A stretch of 64,000 bases of DNA. Source: Rhodovastum atsumiense. GTDB lineage: Bacteria; Pseudomonadota; Alphaproteobacteria; Acetobacterales; Acetobacteraceae. The stretch lies in contig NZ_OW485601.1 of the NCBI RefSeq assembly GCF_937425535.1, positions 1,355,001 through 1,419,000 of the forward strand, read 5' to 3'. Shown here piece by piece: positions 16,354 to 27,158 of the stretch. Numbering within the stretch: the first letter of the stretch is position 1; each line of letters starts with the position of its first letter. Below the pieces are notes generated by a model. It saw nothing but the letters and a program-made list of their open reading frames with translations. It did no database searches and was not told the DNA's origin. The translations under genes and the position numbers were made by a program.

Positions 16354-17442
16354 TCACCCGATCTCCTCGCGGCCGCCAATCTGCCCGCCTTGGCGAAAGA
16401 AGGCGGCACGGCCGAGGTCGCGGCAAAGGTATAAGGCGGAGCCGAGCAGGCTGCGGCTGATCACTGTGGGACGTACGACAGGCATACCCCCGAATCTCGC
16501 CAGGAACGCCCCGTTTTCGGCGGCATGGAACCCATCGAAATCCATGCTCAGCCTGCGATCCCGGGACAGTTCGACAGCGCGCCAGATCACGCTGCTGAGC
16601 GCACTGCTATCCGAGACGTCAGGATCGCGTGCCGTCACCCAGAGATAGAGCACGGCGTCATCCCAGACTGCAGCGACGGCCGCAGCGTCCTTGCCGCCGT
16701 CGCCCGTTGCAGAGATGATTGCGGCCTGCTGCCGCGGCAGTGCGCTGCCGAGTATCCTTGCAAGTGCCTCATAATCGTTCTTGTCTGGTCCCTTCCGCTT
16801 TGCGTACTGGGACCTGAGGAGCGAAATGAAGCGGTCGGCGTCCGAGTGGATGGAAACGTCATAACGGTTCCCCGCGACGCGCACACGGCTGCGTATCCGC
16901 GGGTCCATGCCCTTCCACGCGTCCTCCTTGCTGACGTCAGCCGCGATCTGGAACGTGAAGCGGCGAACCGACGCCATGCCGTTCAGTGCGAAACCCAGGT
17001 CGGCATCAGAGTGCGGCGGAAGCGTTTGAACGAAGCAATCATACCGCGGCAACTGCCTGATGAGAGCACCGACAGTCCGCTTCAGTTGGGCGGCCCTGGT
17101 CACCGGCTTGCCCGCTGGCAGAGTGAGCATGGGGCCAAGAAGCCTCGTGTACGGCGGCATCATGACGAAGACAGCCCCCTGTTGGCGTCTCCTGTAGTAA
17201 GGGAGTCGCCCCCCCACCGACCCGTCCCACTTGAGTTCAACCTCCTCCCAGGTACTGGCGCTTGCGGCATCGAGCCACCAGTTTTCCTGGAATATCGTCA
17301 GACCTGTCGTAAACGAAGCTGGCGATGAGCAGGCCACGGCCTCTCCACCCTGCTCGACGCAGGCCAGCCGCGACAAAGTATCATAACTCATAAAGACGTT
17401 CTGCCATACCACAGGTGTAATCTCGTTATGATAATCCGACAT
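16354..17442 (-). CDS. FemAB/GNAT-like acyltransferase
   Basis: A 362-residue protein of the GNAT/FemAB fold (BioF2-like family). Visible family features are WEEVELKWDGSVGGRLPYYR near residue 66, a PPYTRLLGP loop, MDPRIRSRVRVAGNRYDVSI, and the strand pair DDAVLYLWVTARDP ... SMDFDGFHAAENGAFLARFG, where glycine-rich turns usually bind acyl donors. Such proteins modify sugars or peptides of the envelope. It sits next to a second protein of the same fold on the same strand. ATGs at codons 1 and 18 both lack a strong ribosome site. Substrate is unknown. Confidence 0.7.
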   Translation of the reverse strand: MSDYHNEITPVVWQNVFMSYDTLSRLACVEQGGEAVACSSPASFTTGLTIFQENWWLDAASASTWEEVELKWDGSVGGRLPYYRRRQQGAVFVMMPPYTRLLGPMLTLPAGKPVTRAAQLKRTVGALIRQLPRYDCFVQTLPPHSDADLGFALNGMASVRRFTFQIAADVSKEDAWKGMDPRIRSRVRVAGNRYDVSIHSDADRFISLLRSQYAKRKGPDKNDYEALARILGSALPRQQAAIISATGDGGKDAAAVAAVWDDAVLYLWVTARDPDVSDSSALSSVIWRAVELSRDRRLSMDFDGFHAAENGAFLARFGGMPVVRPTVISRSLLGSALYLCRDLGRAAFFRQGGQIGGREEIG

Positions 17443-17509
17443 ATTTTGGCGTCAGTTTATTCACAACAAAGTAAGTGAAGTCGTTTTTTGTAAAAATTTG
17501 ACAGTACAG

Positions 17510-18784
17510 CTACTGATTTTGTTGCAACATATGGGTCATGCCGTCAGTTAGCTGTTTTTGGCTGTCAAATTTTTGCAAATAAGCAATTCTGGCTGATTTT
17601 AAATCATTGTAAACTAACTGATAAAACTTCTTTGCATGATATTTGATTCTCGAAATAAACAGAGGTATTTCTAATGCGTGGCCAAATTTAGACAGAAAGA
17701 CAAATGATTTACAGTATTCAGTCTGAGCATTTGACCATCTTGATTTATAATCATACTCTAATATGCGAAAATCAAAATTTAGTTTGTTATTATAAGCCCA
17801 ACAGGCCAAATAATCAATTAATAAAATTCCTGGAGAGTATTTCTTAAATTCTGTGTCGTAAGTGATGATATATAGCTCAACGGATTTGGAGCCAATCATA
17901 GCTATTCCCGCGGCAACGAAGCAACCGTCCATCCGCATCGCAGCCACAAATGGCGATCGGGAAAGGTCAACCCTGCCCGCCAACTTGATAAAAAAATCTT
18001 TTACTGTGTCATCACACAACCATTGTACATTTAAATTTTGGTTTATCGCCCATCGTTTCTTGTAATCAAATAACCACTCCAAGGCGACCAGGGTATCAGA
18101 GGCGCCATGACACCACCCGATCTCCAATTTTCCTTGCGCCTGCAAATGCCGCTTGCCGCGCCTCAGGTTCTTCCAATATTTTGCAGAAATGGATTTTAAA
18201 AATTCGTCCCAGGTTGCAAATTTGCTATAATCAATCCAATAGCCATTGATTCGCTCCGGAGTAACCAATGGTAAAAACCATCCCCGTGGAGCCAAGGCGA
18301 GGGCACGATCCAATGAACTATTGGTTTCCACAAAGGGAATTCGCAGGATGTCAGCGTGAATTTTCTTGAGCGCATCCACGACGCTGGCGAGAACATCCTC
18401 ACGGGCCCCGTTTCTGATCAGGGGCCTGCCATATTCCTCATCGTTCCCACACGTCAGACATTTGCCAACCAGGAATGGTCCCTTTGCATAAATTGCAAAT
18501 GGCCATATCGCAACCGGTCCAAAGACATCATAGACAATAATGATTTCGATCGCAGCGCCATGCGCGAAGGCAATCTCGGCAGCCACCTTAGAATAATCAT
18601 ATGACAAATAAAATGGAATATCAGCAACGCTGCTAGCGATATCATTCCATATATTGTGAATTGATTGAAAAGAAACGGAGCCTTCAAATCTCCTTATTTC
18701 ATTCCTGAGACACATCACCTCATCCGCATCAAGAAAGCTATCTGCCACCACAGGGCCCACCGATTTGTATTTTTGAATAGACAA
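17510..18784 (-). CDS. AT-rich FemAB/GNAT-like acyltransferase, probably transferred
   Basis: About 424 residues, of the fold often labelled acetyltransferase involved in cellulose biosynthesis (BioF2-like). Family features: WDEFLKSISAKYWKNLRRGK, GASDTLVALEWLFDYKKRWA and FVAAMRMDGCFVAAGIAMIG followed by VELYIITYDTEFKKYSPGIL. The gene is far more AT-rich than the rest of the window and uses A/T-ending codons (many AAA, TTT, AAT, ATT), so recent transfer is likely. The listed start is a TTG with no clear ribosome site; GTG codon 9 or ATG codon 24 are alternatives. Together with its neighbour it may decorate a surface polymer. Confidence 0.7.
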   Translation of the reverse strand: MSIQKYKSVGPVVADSFLDADEVMCLRNEIRRFEGSVSFQSIHNIWNDIASSVADIPFYLSYDYSKVAAEIAFAHGAAIEIIIVYDVFGPVAIWPFAIYAKGPFLVGKCLTCGNDEEYGRPLIRNGAREDVLASVVDALKKIHADILRIPFVETNSSLDRALALAPRGWFLPLVTPERINGYWIDYSKFATWDEFLKSISAKYWKNLRRGKRHLQAQGKLEIGWCHGASDTLVALEWLFDYKKRWAINQNLNVQWLCDDTVKDFFIKLAGRVDLSRSPFVAAMRMDGCFVAAGIAMIGSKSVELYIITYDTEFKKYSPGILLIDYLACWAYNNKLNFDFRILEYDYKSRWSNAQTEYCKSFVFLSKFGHALEIPLFISRIKYHAKKFYQLVYNDLKSARIAYLQKFDSQKQLTDGMTHMLQQNQ

Positions 18785-19523
18785 TTATCTGTCCATTAAA
18801 GATGGCTGTCCCAGGGAGAGTCGCGAAGAGCGCACACGCCTTGGGCGAAAGCATCAAACCCGGCACTGATCGACCCAGCCGGAGGCCGGCCGCGAACGGC
18901 GCGACCCGGTGGAAGCATCCCCCACCCAAGTCGTCCTTAACGGTACCTGCCGCTCCTGCTGCCGTCCCAGTGACATCCACCACCGCCCATTTGCTCGGAC
19001 CGGGAACGAATCAGCCTGGAGCCGTTTCGTCAACAGTCTGTTAGGTAACATTTCAAATTGTATCTGCGGCGGCACATCAGAAGACCGGAGCACACCAAGA
19101 TACACAATACAAAAAGTTGAATATCTTTGGGCGTATAATCACCAAAGGAGATCAACTCTCCTTACCCCGTATCTCAACTCTGCCCTTATCGAGACCGGGA
19201 TGGTGGATTTGGAGAAAGTGGGCCATGCGGCCTGTGCCATCGCTGGCAGCAACGAAAAGCCAGCGGGGGCATGATCATCGTGCGCTGCGCCGATGATGCC
19301 GTCGTCGGTTGCAGACATGAGCCCCACATCCGCCAGCCCCGCGACCTGACCCTGTGGGAATGCTGCTTGCACGGTTCCGCGCAGGGAGCGCCCCGCAAGG
19401 GGCGTCCCGACCGCGTTTCACTGTTGCCTTCCCTGAATGCCAGTGGAAGGGAAGCAGATCACATAAGACAAGAAGTCAAAGCATGGGAGTATTTCAGGTA
19501 AGGCAACGCGCCTTCCCCGACCT
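18785..19523. other. intergenic, mixed composition, no gene recognised
   Basis: About 740 bases at the edge of the AT-rich island. The part 19040-19180 is AT-rich and the rest has normal GC. Frames on both strands are low-information and carry no motif. It lies between the AT-rich acyltransferase and the 3' end of gabD, so it may be the joint of a transferred segment; no integrase, tRNA or repeat marks it. Confidence 0.45.
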
Positions 19524-20984
19524 TTACCGCACCTCTCCCACACAGATGTATTTCATATCCAGGTATTCCGCGATGCCCTGGCGCGCTCCCTCACGCCCAA
19601 GCCCCGATTCCTTGATGCCGCCAAAGGGCGCCACCTCGGTCGAGATCAGGCCGGTATTGATGCCGACCATCCCGTACTCAAGGGCTTCGGATACACGCCA
19701 GAACCGGGCCAGGTCGCGCGTATAGGCGTAGGCAGCCAGGCCGGAGCGGGTATCGTTGGCAAGTTGCACCGCCTCATCCTCGGTCCCGAAACGGAACAGC
19801 GGCGCGACCGGTCCGAAGGTTTCTTCATGGGCAAGAGCCATGGCGGACGTGGCCTCGGTCAGCACGGTCGGGGCGTAGAAATGCCCATCCCCCGGCAGGC
19901 GCCGCCCGCCGGTGAGCAGTTTCGCGCCATGCGCCAGCGCGTCGGCCACGTGGCGTTCCACCTTGGCCAGGGCGCGCGCGTCGATCAGCGGCCCCTGGTC
20001 GGTCGGCCCGGCCAGCCCATCGCCCACCCGGAAGGCGGCGACGTGCGCGGCCAGCTTTTCGGCAAACGCATCGTAGACGCCCTGCTGCACCAGGATGCGG
20101 TTGGCGCAGACGCAGGTCTGGCCGGTGTTGCGGAACTTGGAAACCACCGCGCCTTCCACCGCGGCGTCGAGGTCGGCATCGTCGAACACGATGAAGGGCG
20201 CGTTGCCGCCCAGTTCCATGGAGACGCGCTTGAGCGTGCCGGCGACGGCGGCGGTCAGCATCTTGCCGACGGCGGTCGAGCCGGTGAAGGTCAGCTTGCG
20301 CACCCGCGGATCGCCGGTCAGCACCGCGCCGATCCCCTGGGGCAGGCCGGTCACCACGTTGAACACGCCGGCCGGCACACCGGCCTCTTCGGCCAGCAGG
20401 GCGAGGGCCAGGGCGCTGAAGGGCGTCAGTTCCGAAGGCTTCAGCACCATGGTGCAGCCGGCTGCTAGCGCGGCGCCGGCCTTGCGGGTGATCATCGCCG
20501 CGGGGAAGTTCCAGGGCGTGATCGCCGCCACCACCCCGACCGGCTGGGGCTGCACCAGCAGGCGCAGGTCGCCGCGATGGCCGGGGATGGTTTCGCCGTA
20601 GGTACGCCGGGCTTCCTCGGCGAACCATTCCAGAAAGGAGGCGGCATAGGTGATCTCGCCGGCCGCCTCGGCGAGCGGCTTGCCCTGCTCGGCGGTCAGC
20701 AGCCGGGCGAGGTCGGCGCCGTGCGCGTGCATCAGCTCGAACCAGCGGCGCAGGATGGTGGCGCGCTCGCGGGCGGTGCGGCGGCGCCACTCCGGCAGGG
20801 CGCGCGTGGCGGCGGCGACGGCCTGCTCGGTTTCGGCTTCGCCGAGCGCGGGCACGCGGCCCAGCACCGTGCCGGTCGCCGGGTTGATGACGGCGATCGT
20901 GTCGGAAGCCGCTACCCAGGCACCGTCGATATAGGCCTGTTGGCGCAGCAGGTCGGGGCGCCGCAGATCCAGCAGCGGACTCAT
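19524..20984 (-). CDS. gabD: succinate-semialdehyde dehydrogenase
   Basis: A 486-residue aldehyde dehydrogenase that oxidises succinate semialdehyde to succinate with NAD(P)+. Catalytic Glu257 is in [19 protein letters not shown] and Cys291 in [32 protein letters not shown] and [13 protein letters not shown] mark the cofactor region. The doublet CVC after GQT is typical of GabD. It overlaps gabT by ATGA (20981-20984) and is its second gene, completing the GABA to succinate route. Confidence 0.93.
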   Translation of the reverse strand: MSPLLDLRRPDLLRQQAYIDGAWVAASDTIAVINPATGTVLGRVPALGEAETEQAVAAATRALPEWRRRTARERATILRRWFELMHAHGADLARLLTAEQGKPLAEAAGEITYAASFLEWFAEEARRTYGETIPGHRGDLRLLVQPQPVGVVAAITPWNFPAAMITRKAGAALAAGCTMVLKPSELTPFSALALALLAEEAGVPAGVFNVVTGLPQGIGAVLTGDPRVRKLTFTGSTAVGKMLTAAVAGTLKRVSMELGGNAPFIVFDDADLDAAVEGAVVSKFRNTGQTCVCANRILVQQGVYDAFAEKLAAHVAAFRVGDGLAGPTDQGPLIDARALAKVERHVADALAHGAKLLTGGRRLPGDGHFYAPTVLTEATSAMALAHEETFGPVAPLFRFGTEDEAVQLANDTRSGLAAYAYTRDLARFWRVSEALEYGMVGINTGLISTEVAPFGGIKESGLGREGARQGIAEYLDMKYICVGEVR

Positions 20985-22258
20985 GCCGCCAGAGCCTTTT
21001 CCAGCAGCGCGAGGCCTTCCTGCAGCACCGGCTCGGGCACGGTCAGCGGCACCAGGATGCGGATGGCGTTGCCGAGATTGCCGCAGGACAGCAGGATCAG
21101 CCCTTCCTGCAGGGCCCGCGCGGTGACCCGCTTCGCCGCGGCCGCGTCGGGTTCCTGGCCGCCGCGGCGGGTGAACAGCTCGAAGCCGATCATGGCGCCG
21201 GGGCCGCGCACGCCACCGATCGGCAGCAGATCGCTGCGCTCGGTCCATTGCTGCAGCCGTGCACGGATGGTGGCGCCGATGGCGTTGGCGCGATCGAGCA
21301 ACTTCTCCTCGGCGATCACGTCGAGCACCGCCAGGGCGGCGGCGCAGGCGACCGGGTTGCCACCATAGGTGCCGCCGAGCGCGCCTGGCTCGGCCGCGTC
21401 CATCAGCGCCGCGCGCCCGATCACGCCGGAGATCGGGAAGCCGCCGCCGAGTGACTTGGCGATGGTGACGAGGTCCGGCTCGACCCCGGAATGCTCGATC
21501 GCGAACATGCGGCCGGTGCGGGCGAAGCCGGTCTGCACCTCGTCGACGATCAGCACGATGCCGTGGCGGTCGCACAGCGCGCGCAGCGCCTGCAGCAGCT
21601 CGACCGGGGCCGGGTAGAAGCCGCCCTCGCCCTGCACCGGCTCGATGATGATGGCGGCGACGCGGCTCGGCTCGATGTCGGCGCGGAACAGGAATTCCAG
21701 GGCACGCAGGCTGTCCTGCACGGTGACGCCCTGGTGCGCCACCGGGAACGGCACGTGGTAGATCTCCGCGGCGAGCGGGCCGAAGCCGTGCTTGTAGGGC
21801 GCCACCTTGCCGGTCAGGGCCGAGGTCAGCAGGGTGCGGCCGTGGAAGGCGCCGGTGAAGGCGATCACGCCGGGGCGGCCGGTGGCGGCGCGGGCGATCT
21901 TGACGGCGTTTTCCACCGCCTCGGCACCGGTCGAGAAGAAGATGGTCTTGGCCGCGCCATGGAACGGCGCCAGCGCGTTCAGCCGTTCGGCGAGCGCGAC
22001 ATAGGGCTCGTAGGCGGCGACCTGGAAGGCGGTGTGGGTGAAGGCGCGCAGCTGCGCCGTCGCCGCTTCGATCACCCTGGGATGGCAATGCCCGGTGTTG
22101 AGCACGGCGATGCCGCCGGCGAAGTCGATGTAGCGTCGGCCTTCCACGTCCCACAGCTCGGCGTTCTCGGCGCGGGCGGCGTAGAGGGGCGTGGCGTGGA
22201 CGACGCCGCGCGGCACGGCGGCGTTACGGCGGGCGAGAAGTGCGGCATTGCTCGGCAT
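20981..22258 (-). CDS. gabT: 4-aminobutyrate aminotransferase
   Basis: A 425-residue class III PLP aminotransferase that converts GABA and 2-oxoglutarate into succinate semialdehyde and glutamate. The PLP lysine is Lys268 in [33 protein letters not shown] and [17 protein letters not shown] are family markers. The start at 22258 gives the usual GabT N-terminus ([19 protein letters not shown]); the frame is open farther up through the operator-like heptamers, which argues against earlier starts. The first gene of gabTD, it diverges from a polyamine/GABA-type transporter. Confidence 0.93.
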   Translation of the reverse strand: MPSNAALLARRNAAVPRGVVHATPLYAARAENAELWDVEGRRYIDFAGGIAVLNTGHCHPRVIEAATAQLRAFTHTAFQVAAYEPYVALAERLNALAPFHGAAKTIFFSTGAEAVENAVKIARAATGRPGVIAFTGAFHGRTLLTSALTGKVAPYKHGFGPLAAEIYHVPFPVAHQGVTVQDSLRALEFLFRADIEPSRVAAIIIEPVQGEGGFYPAPVELLQALRALCDRHGIVLIVDEVQTGFARTGRMFAIEHSGVEPDLVTIAKSLGGGFPISGVIGRAALMDAAEPGALGGTYGGNPVACAAALAVLDVIAEEKLLDRANAIGATIRARLQQWTERSDLLPIGGVRGPGAMIGFELFTRRGGQEPDAAAAKRVTARALQEGLILLSCGNLGNAIRILVPLTVPEPVLQEGLALLEKALAA

Positions 22259-22802
22259 GATGGCCTCAATGGGTGCGGCTGCACACCGTTTGAGCACGAC
22301 GCCGCGGGACGGCCGAAGTGCATAATCCAGCATCGATGGGGCATGGAATGCACCACCGCCCAGGGGCATCGTGCCTGCATATGGTGCATGGGATGCACCA
22401 AAACTGGTGCAAAATGCGCCTTGCCAACCCCGCACGCTTTCTGGTCACTTAGCCGTCATCTTCGACGCGCACGGCGGAAAATGCCAATTGTTTCAGCAAT
22501 GACAGCGCAATTAATGGACAATTCCTGCCAGAATAAGGCAAGTCCTGGCAGAATTTCATGCGCCTTGCCGAAACAACGCCTTTATCTATATCACCATTCC
22601 CCAAGCGAACCAGGCTGCATTCCGGCAGGCCGCCGGGCGTGCCCCCGGAGAGGCCTTCGTTCCGGTTGGCATCCCGCTTGCTGGTTTCATTTCCGATGCT
22701 CCGCTCCCCGGCCCGCGTGATCCGGCACGAAAGGAAGTTCCCGATGTCCATCCCGCCCAGTGCTCCCGCCCGCCCGGGCCAGCCGTCATGGTGCGAGGCC
22801 CG
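22259..22802. promoter_or_regulatory. divergent control region of gabTD and transporter operon
   Basis: About 545 bases between two divergent units. The gabT-proximal half holds four TGCACCA/TGGTGCA heptamers (separate entry). The middle (22480-22560) is relatively AT-rich and could contain the rightward promoter. No conserved small gene was found; a weak 82-codon frame at 22558-22806 has no supporting features. Confidence 0.5.
22349..22411. promoter_or_regulatory. NtrC-like heptamer cluster upstream of gabT
   Basis: Four copies of one heptamer occur within 63 bases: TGCACCA at 22349-22355, TGGTGCA at 22382-22388, TGCACCA at 22394-22400 and TGGTGCA at 22405-22411. The last pair forms TGCACCA-AAAC-TGGTGCA, one base longer than the classical NtrC site TGCACCA-N3-TGGTGCA. 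The cluster ends 91 bases upstream of gabT. Nitrogen control of GABA use would be logical, but no convincing sigma-54 promoter was found, so the bound protein is uncertain. Confidence 0.55.
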
Positions 22803-23912
<1,110 letters not shown>

Positions 23913-23965
23913 GCCCATCCCGGCGTCGCTTCTCCCTCCGCCTCGACAACACGGAACAGAGAGAC

Positions 23966-25015
23966 ATGCATTCCCTTCCACGCACGCTCGGACTAGCCGC
24001 CACCGTCACCTTCGGCCTGCTGCTCGCGACCGGCGCACAGGCGCGCAATCTCACCGTCGTCTCCTGGGGCGGCGCCTATCAGGAAGCGCAGAAGAAGGTC
24101 TATTTCCAGCCCTTCCAGGAAAAGACCGGCGTCGCGCTGACCGATGAATCCTGGGACGGCGGCATCGGCGTGCTGCGCGCCAAGGTCGAGGCCGGCAACG
24201 TGCCCTGGGACGTGGTGCAGGTCGAAAGCGAGGAACTGGCGCTCGGCTGCGAGGAAGGCCTGTTCCAGAAGCTGGACTTCAAGCGCATCGGCGGCGAGGC
24301 TTCCTATCTGCCGGCCGCGGTCAGCCCCTGCGGCGTCGGCGCGATCGTGTACGACTTCGTGCTCGGCTACGACGCCGACAAGCTGAAGACGGCGCCGAAG
24401 GGCTGGGCCGATTTCTTCGACACCAAGAAGTATCCGGGCAAGCGCGGGCTGCGCCAGGGCCCCAAGACCACGCTGGAGATCGCGCTGATCGGCGACGGCG
24501 TGGCGCCGGCCGATGTCTACAAGGTGCTCGGCACCGAAGCCGGTGTCGCCCGCGCCTTCCGCAAGCTCGACAGCATCAAGAAGGACATCGTCTGGTGGAA
24601 GGCCGGCGCGCAGCCGCCGCAGTTGCTGGCGTCCGGCGAGGTGGCGATGACCTCGGTCTATAACGGCCGCCTCGACGCCGCCAACCGCACCGAGCACAAG
24701 AATTTCGGCATGGTGTGGAACGGCGCGCTCTACACCATCGATAGCTGGGTGATCCTGAAGGGCTCGCAGAATACCGACGCCGCCTACAAGTTCCTCGACT
24801 TCGTCGGCGCCGCCGCCAACCAGGCCAAGCTGCCCGAGCTGATCGCCTACGGCGTTCCCAACAAGCAGGCCAACGCGCTGATCCCGCAGAAATACCTGGC
24901 GACGCTGCCGACCAACCCCGTCAACATGAAGACGGCCGTCGAGATCAGCGACAATTTCTGGCTGGAGAATCTCGACCGGCTGACCGAGCGCTTCAACAAG
25001 TGGGCAGCGCGGTAA
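23966..25015 (+). CDS. PotD-like periplasmic substrate-binding protein
   Basis: About 349 residues. A Sec signal (SLPRTLGLAATVTFGLLLAT, cleaved after GAQA) precedes LTVVSWGGAYQEAQKKVYFQ, the standard start of PotD/PotF-like mature proteins. ADFFDTKKYPGKRGLRQ and NVPWDVVQVE are family blocks. The ATG at 23966 follows ACAGAGAG. It lies 53 bases after the ATPase gene and would deliver the cation or zwitterion substrate to the permeases downstream. Confidence 0.9.
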   Translation: MHSLPRTLGLAATVTFGLLLATGAQARNLTVVSWGGAYQEAQKKVYFQPFQEKTGVALTDESWDGGIGVLRAKVEAGNVPWDVVQVESEELALGCEEGLFQKLDFKRIGGEASYLPAAVSPCGVGAIVYDFVLGYDADKLKTAPKGWADFFDTKKYPGKRGLRQGPKTTLEIALIGDGVAPADVYKVLGTEAGVARAFRKLDSIKKDIVWWKAGAQPPQLLASGEVAMTSVYNGRLDAANRTEHKNFGMVWNGALYTIDSWVILKGSQNTDAAYKFLDFVGAAANQAKLPELIAYGVPNKQANALIPQKYLATLPTNPVNMKTAVEISDNFWLENLDRLTERFNKWAAR

Positions 25016-25079
25016 CGCATGCGACCGGCCGGGCCTCGCGCCCGGCCACATTGCTTTCTTCCCAGCCAGGATCACCGCC

Positions 25080-26318
25080 GTGTCCGCCACTGCCATCCCC
25101 TCCCTCAAGCTGCGTCTGCGGCGCGCCGAGCGCGCCCGGCAGCGGCGGCATGCCGCGCTGATCCTGCCGCTGCTGGTCTTCCTCGCCTTCACCTTCATCA
25201 TCCCGATCGGCACCATGCTGTGGCACAGCGTCGAGGATTCCGACGTCGCCCGCGTGCTGCCGCGCACCGTCGCCAGCCTGCAGGGCTGGCGCGGCACCTC
25301 CCTGCCCGGCGAGCCGGCCTTTGCCGCCCTGGCCGCCGATCTCGAACAGGCCGCGCGCGAACAGACCGTGCCGGCCGCGGCGAAGCGGCTGAACTACGAC
25401 GTCACCGGCTTCCGCACGCTGCTGATGAGCACCGCGCGCCGCGTCCGCGCCACGCCCCCCGCCGAGGGCGAGGCCCAGGCGGCGCTGCTGGACATCGATC
25501 CGCGCTGGGGCGAGATCGAGACCTGGGGCGCCATCCATCGCGCTTCCGGACCGCTGACCGATTTCTACCTGCTGGCCTCGCTGGACCTGCACCGCACCGC
25601 CGACGGGGCGATCGTGGGCACGCCGGCCGAGCAGGCGGTCTATATCGAGGTGCTGCTGCGCACGCTGGAAATCAGCGTCATCGTCACCGGGCTGTGCCTG
25701 CTGCTGGGTTTCCCCACCGCCTATCTGCTGGCGAGCCTGCCGGCGCGGCAGGCGAACCTGCTGATGATCTTCGTGCTGCTGCCGTTCTGGACATCGCTGC
25801 TGGTGCGGCTGTGCGCCTGGATCGTGCTGCTGCAGGGCAGCGGCCTGGTGAACAACATGCTGCTCTGGACCGGGCTGATCGACGCGCCGCTGCAGATGAT
25901 CTTCAACCGCACCGGCGTCTACATCGCCATGACCCACGTGCTGCTGCCGTTCATGATCCTGCCGCTCTACAGCAGCATGAAGGCGATCCCACCGGCCTAC
26001 ATGCGTGCCGCCGCCTCGCTCGGGGCGCCGCCGCTGAAGGCGTTCCTGCGCGTCTACCTGCCACAGACCCTGCCGGGCGTGGGCGCGGGGGCGCTGCTCG
26101 TGTTCATCCTGTGCGTCGGCTACTACATCACCCCCGCCCTGATCGGCGGCGGCGGCGACCAGATGATCAGCTACTTCATTGCCTTCTTCACCAACGAGAC
26201 GGTGAACTGGGGCATGGCCGCGGCGCTCGGCACCGTCCTGCTGGTGGTGACGACGATCCTGGCGGTGGCCTATGCCCGGCTGCTCGCCGACCGCCAGACC
26301 ACCGGAGGACTGAAGTGA
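25080..26318 (+). CDS. PotB-like ABC transporter permease
   Basis: A 412-residue inner-membrane subunit starting at GTG 25080. The first membrane helix (LILPLLVFLAFTFIIPIGTM) is followed by an unusually long periplasmic loop (about residues 50-195) before the five-helix core that begins near VYIEVLLRTLEISVIVTGLC. The EAA loop reads YMRAAASLGAPPLKAFLRVY, the contact site for the ATPase. It overlaps the next permease gene at TGATG. The loop insertion makes it longer than PotB (about 285 residues). Confidence 0.9.
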   Translation: MSATAIPSLKLRLRRAERARQRRHAALILPLLVFLAFTFIIPIGTMLWHSVEDSDVARVLPRTVASLQGWRGTSLPGEPAFAALAADLEQAAREQTVPAAAKRLNYDVTGFRTLLMSTARRVRATPPAEGEAQAALLDIDPRWGEIETWGAIHRASGPLTDFYLLASLDLHRTADGAIVGTPAEQAVYIEVLLRTLEISVIVTGLCLLLGFPTAYLLASLPARQANLLMIFVLLPFWTSLLVRLCAWIVLLQGSGLVNNMLLWTGLIDAPLQMIFNRTGVYIAMTHVLLPFMILPLYSSMKAIPPAYMRAAASLGAPPLKAFLRVYLPQTLPGVGAGALLVFILCVGYYITPALIGGGGDQMISYFIAFFTNETVNWGMAAALGTVLLVVTTILAVAYARLLADRQTTGGLK

Positions 26319-27148
26319 TGGCGCCGAACCAGGCCCCCCGCACGCTCGGCCAGCGCCTGGCCTGGGCCGGCACGGTGATCCTCTCCGGGTTCGTGTTCTT
26401 CTTCCTGATGGCGCCGGTGCTGGCGGTGCTGCCGCTGTCGTTCAGCTCCGGCAGCTACCTGGTCTATCCGCTGCCGGGATTCAGCCTGCGCTGGTACGAG
26501 GATTTCCTCACCTCGGCCCGCTGGATGACGGCACTGCGCAACAGCATGATCGTCGGCGTCAGCGCCACCGCGCTGGCGATGCTGCTGGGCACGCTGGCGG
26601 CGCTGGGGCTCGCGCAGTGGCGCAGCCGGTTCAAGCCGCTGGTGCTGGCGCTGGTGCTCTCGCCGATGGTGGTGCCGGTGGTGATCACCGCGGTCGGGCT
26701 CTATTTCTTCTTCGCCCCGTTCGGCCTGACCAACAGCTATGCCGGGCTGATCCTGGCGCATACCGCGCTGGCCGTGCCGTTCGTGGTGGTCACGGTCAGC
26801 GCCACGTTGCAGGGCTTCGACCAGACATTGGCCCGCGCCGCCGCTTCATTGGGGGCGTCGCCGCTGGTGACGTTCCGCCGGGTGATCCTGCCACTGATCC
26901 TGCCGGGCCTTGCTTCCGGCGCCCTGTTCGCCTTCGCCACCTCCTTCGACGAGGTGGTGGTGGTGCTGTTCATGGCCGGCCCCGAGCAGCGCACCCTGCC
27001 GCGTGAGATGTTCTCCGGCATCCGCGAGAACATCAGCCCCACCATCACCGCCGCTGCCGCCATCCTGACGCTGTTCTCGGTCGGCCTGCTGGCGGCGGTG
27101 GAGCTGCTGCGCCGGCGCGGCGAACGTCTGCGGGCCGGGCGCCTCTGA
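26318..27148 (+). CDS. PotC-like ABC transporter permease
   Basis: A 276-residue partner permease with about six membrane helices. The EAA loop is TLARAAASLGASPLVTFRRV, followed by ILPLILPGLASGALFAFATS, a standard PotC sequence. ATG at 26318 overlaps the previous stop by one base (TGATG). The gene is followed after ten bases by a LysR-type regulator, which suggests one transcript. Confidence 0.92.
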   Translation: MAPNQAPRTLGQRLAWAGTVILSGFVFFFLMAPVLAVLPLSFSSGSYLVYPLPGFSLRWYEDFLTSARWMTALRNSMIVGVSATALAMLLGTLAALGLAQWRSRFKPLVLALVLSPMVVPVVITAVGLYFFFAPFGLTNSYAGLILAHTALAVPFVVVTVSATLQGFDQTLARAAASLGASPLVTFRRVILPLILPGLASGALFAFATSFDEVVVVLFMAGPEQRTLPREMFSGIRENISPTITAAAAILTLFSVGLLAAVELLRRRGERLRAGRL

Positions 27149-27158
27149 CCCGGCGCCG

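Noticed and set aside
14205-16460. 751-codon plus-strand open frame opposite nrdD
   Set aside because: It is the complement of a well-supported gene; the high GC content keeps antisense frames open. Composition is Gly/Ala/Val/His-rich with no motif.
22382-22425. Sigma-54 promoter reading GG-N10-GC within the gabT upstream heptamers
   Set aside because: GG-N10-GC can be found several times by chance within the palindromic heptamers, and the surrounding bases do not match the consensus.
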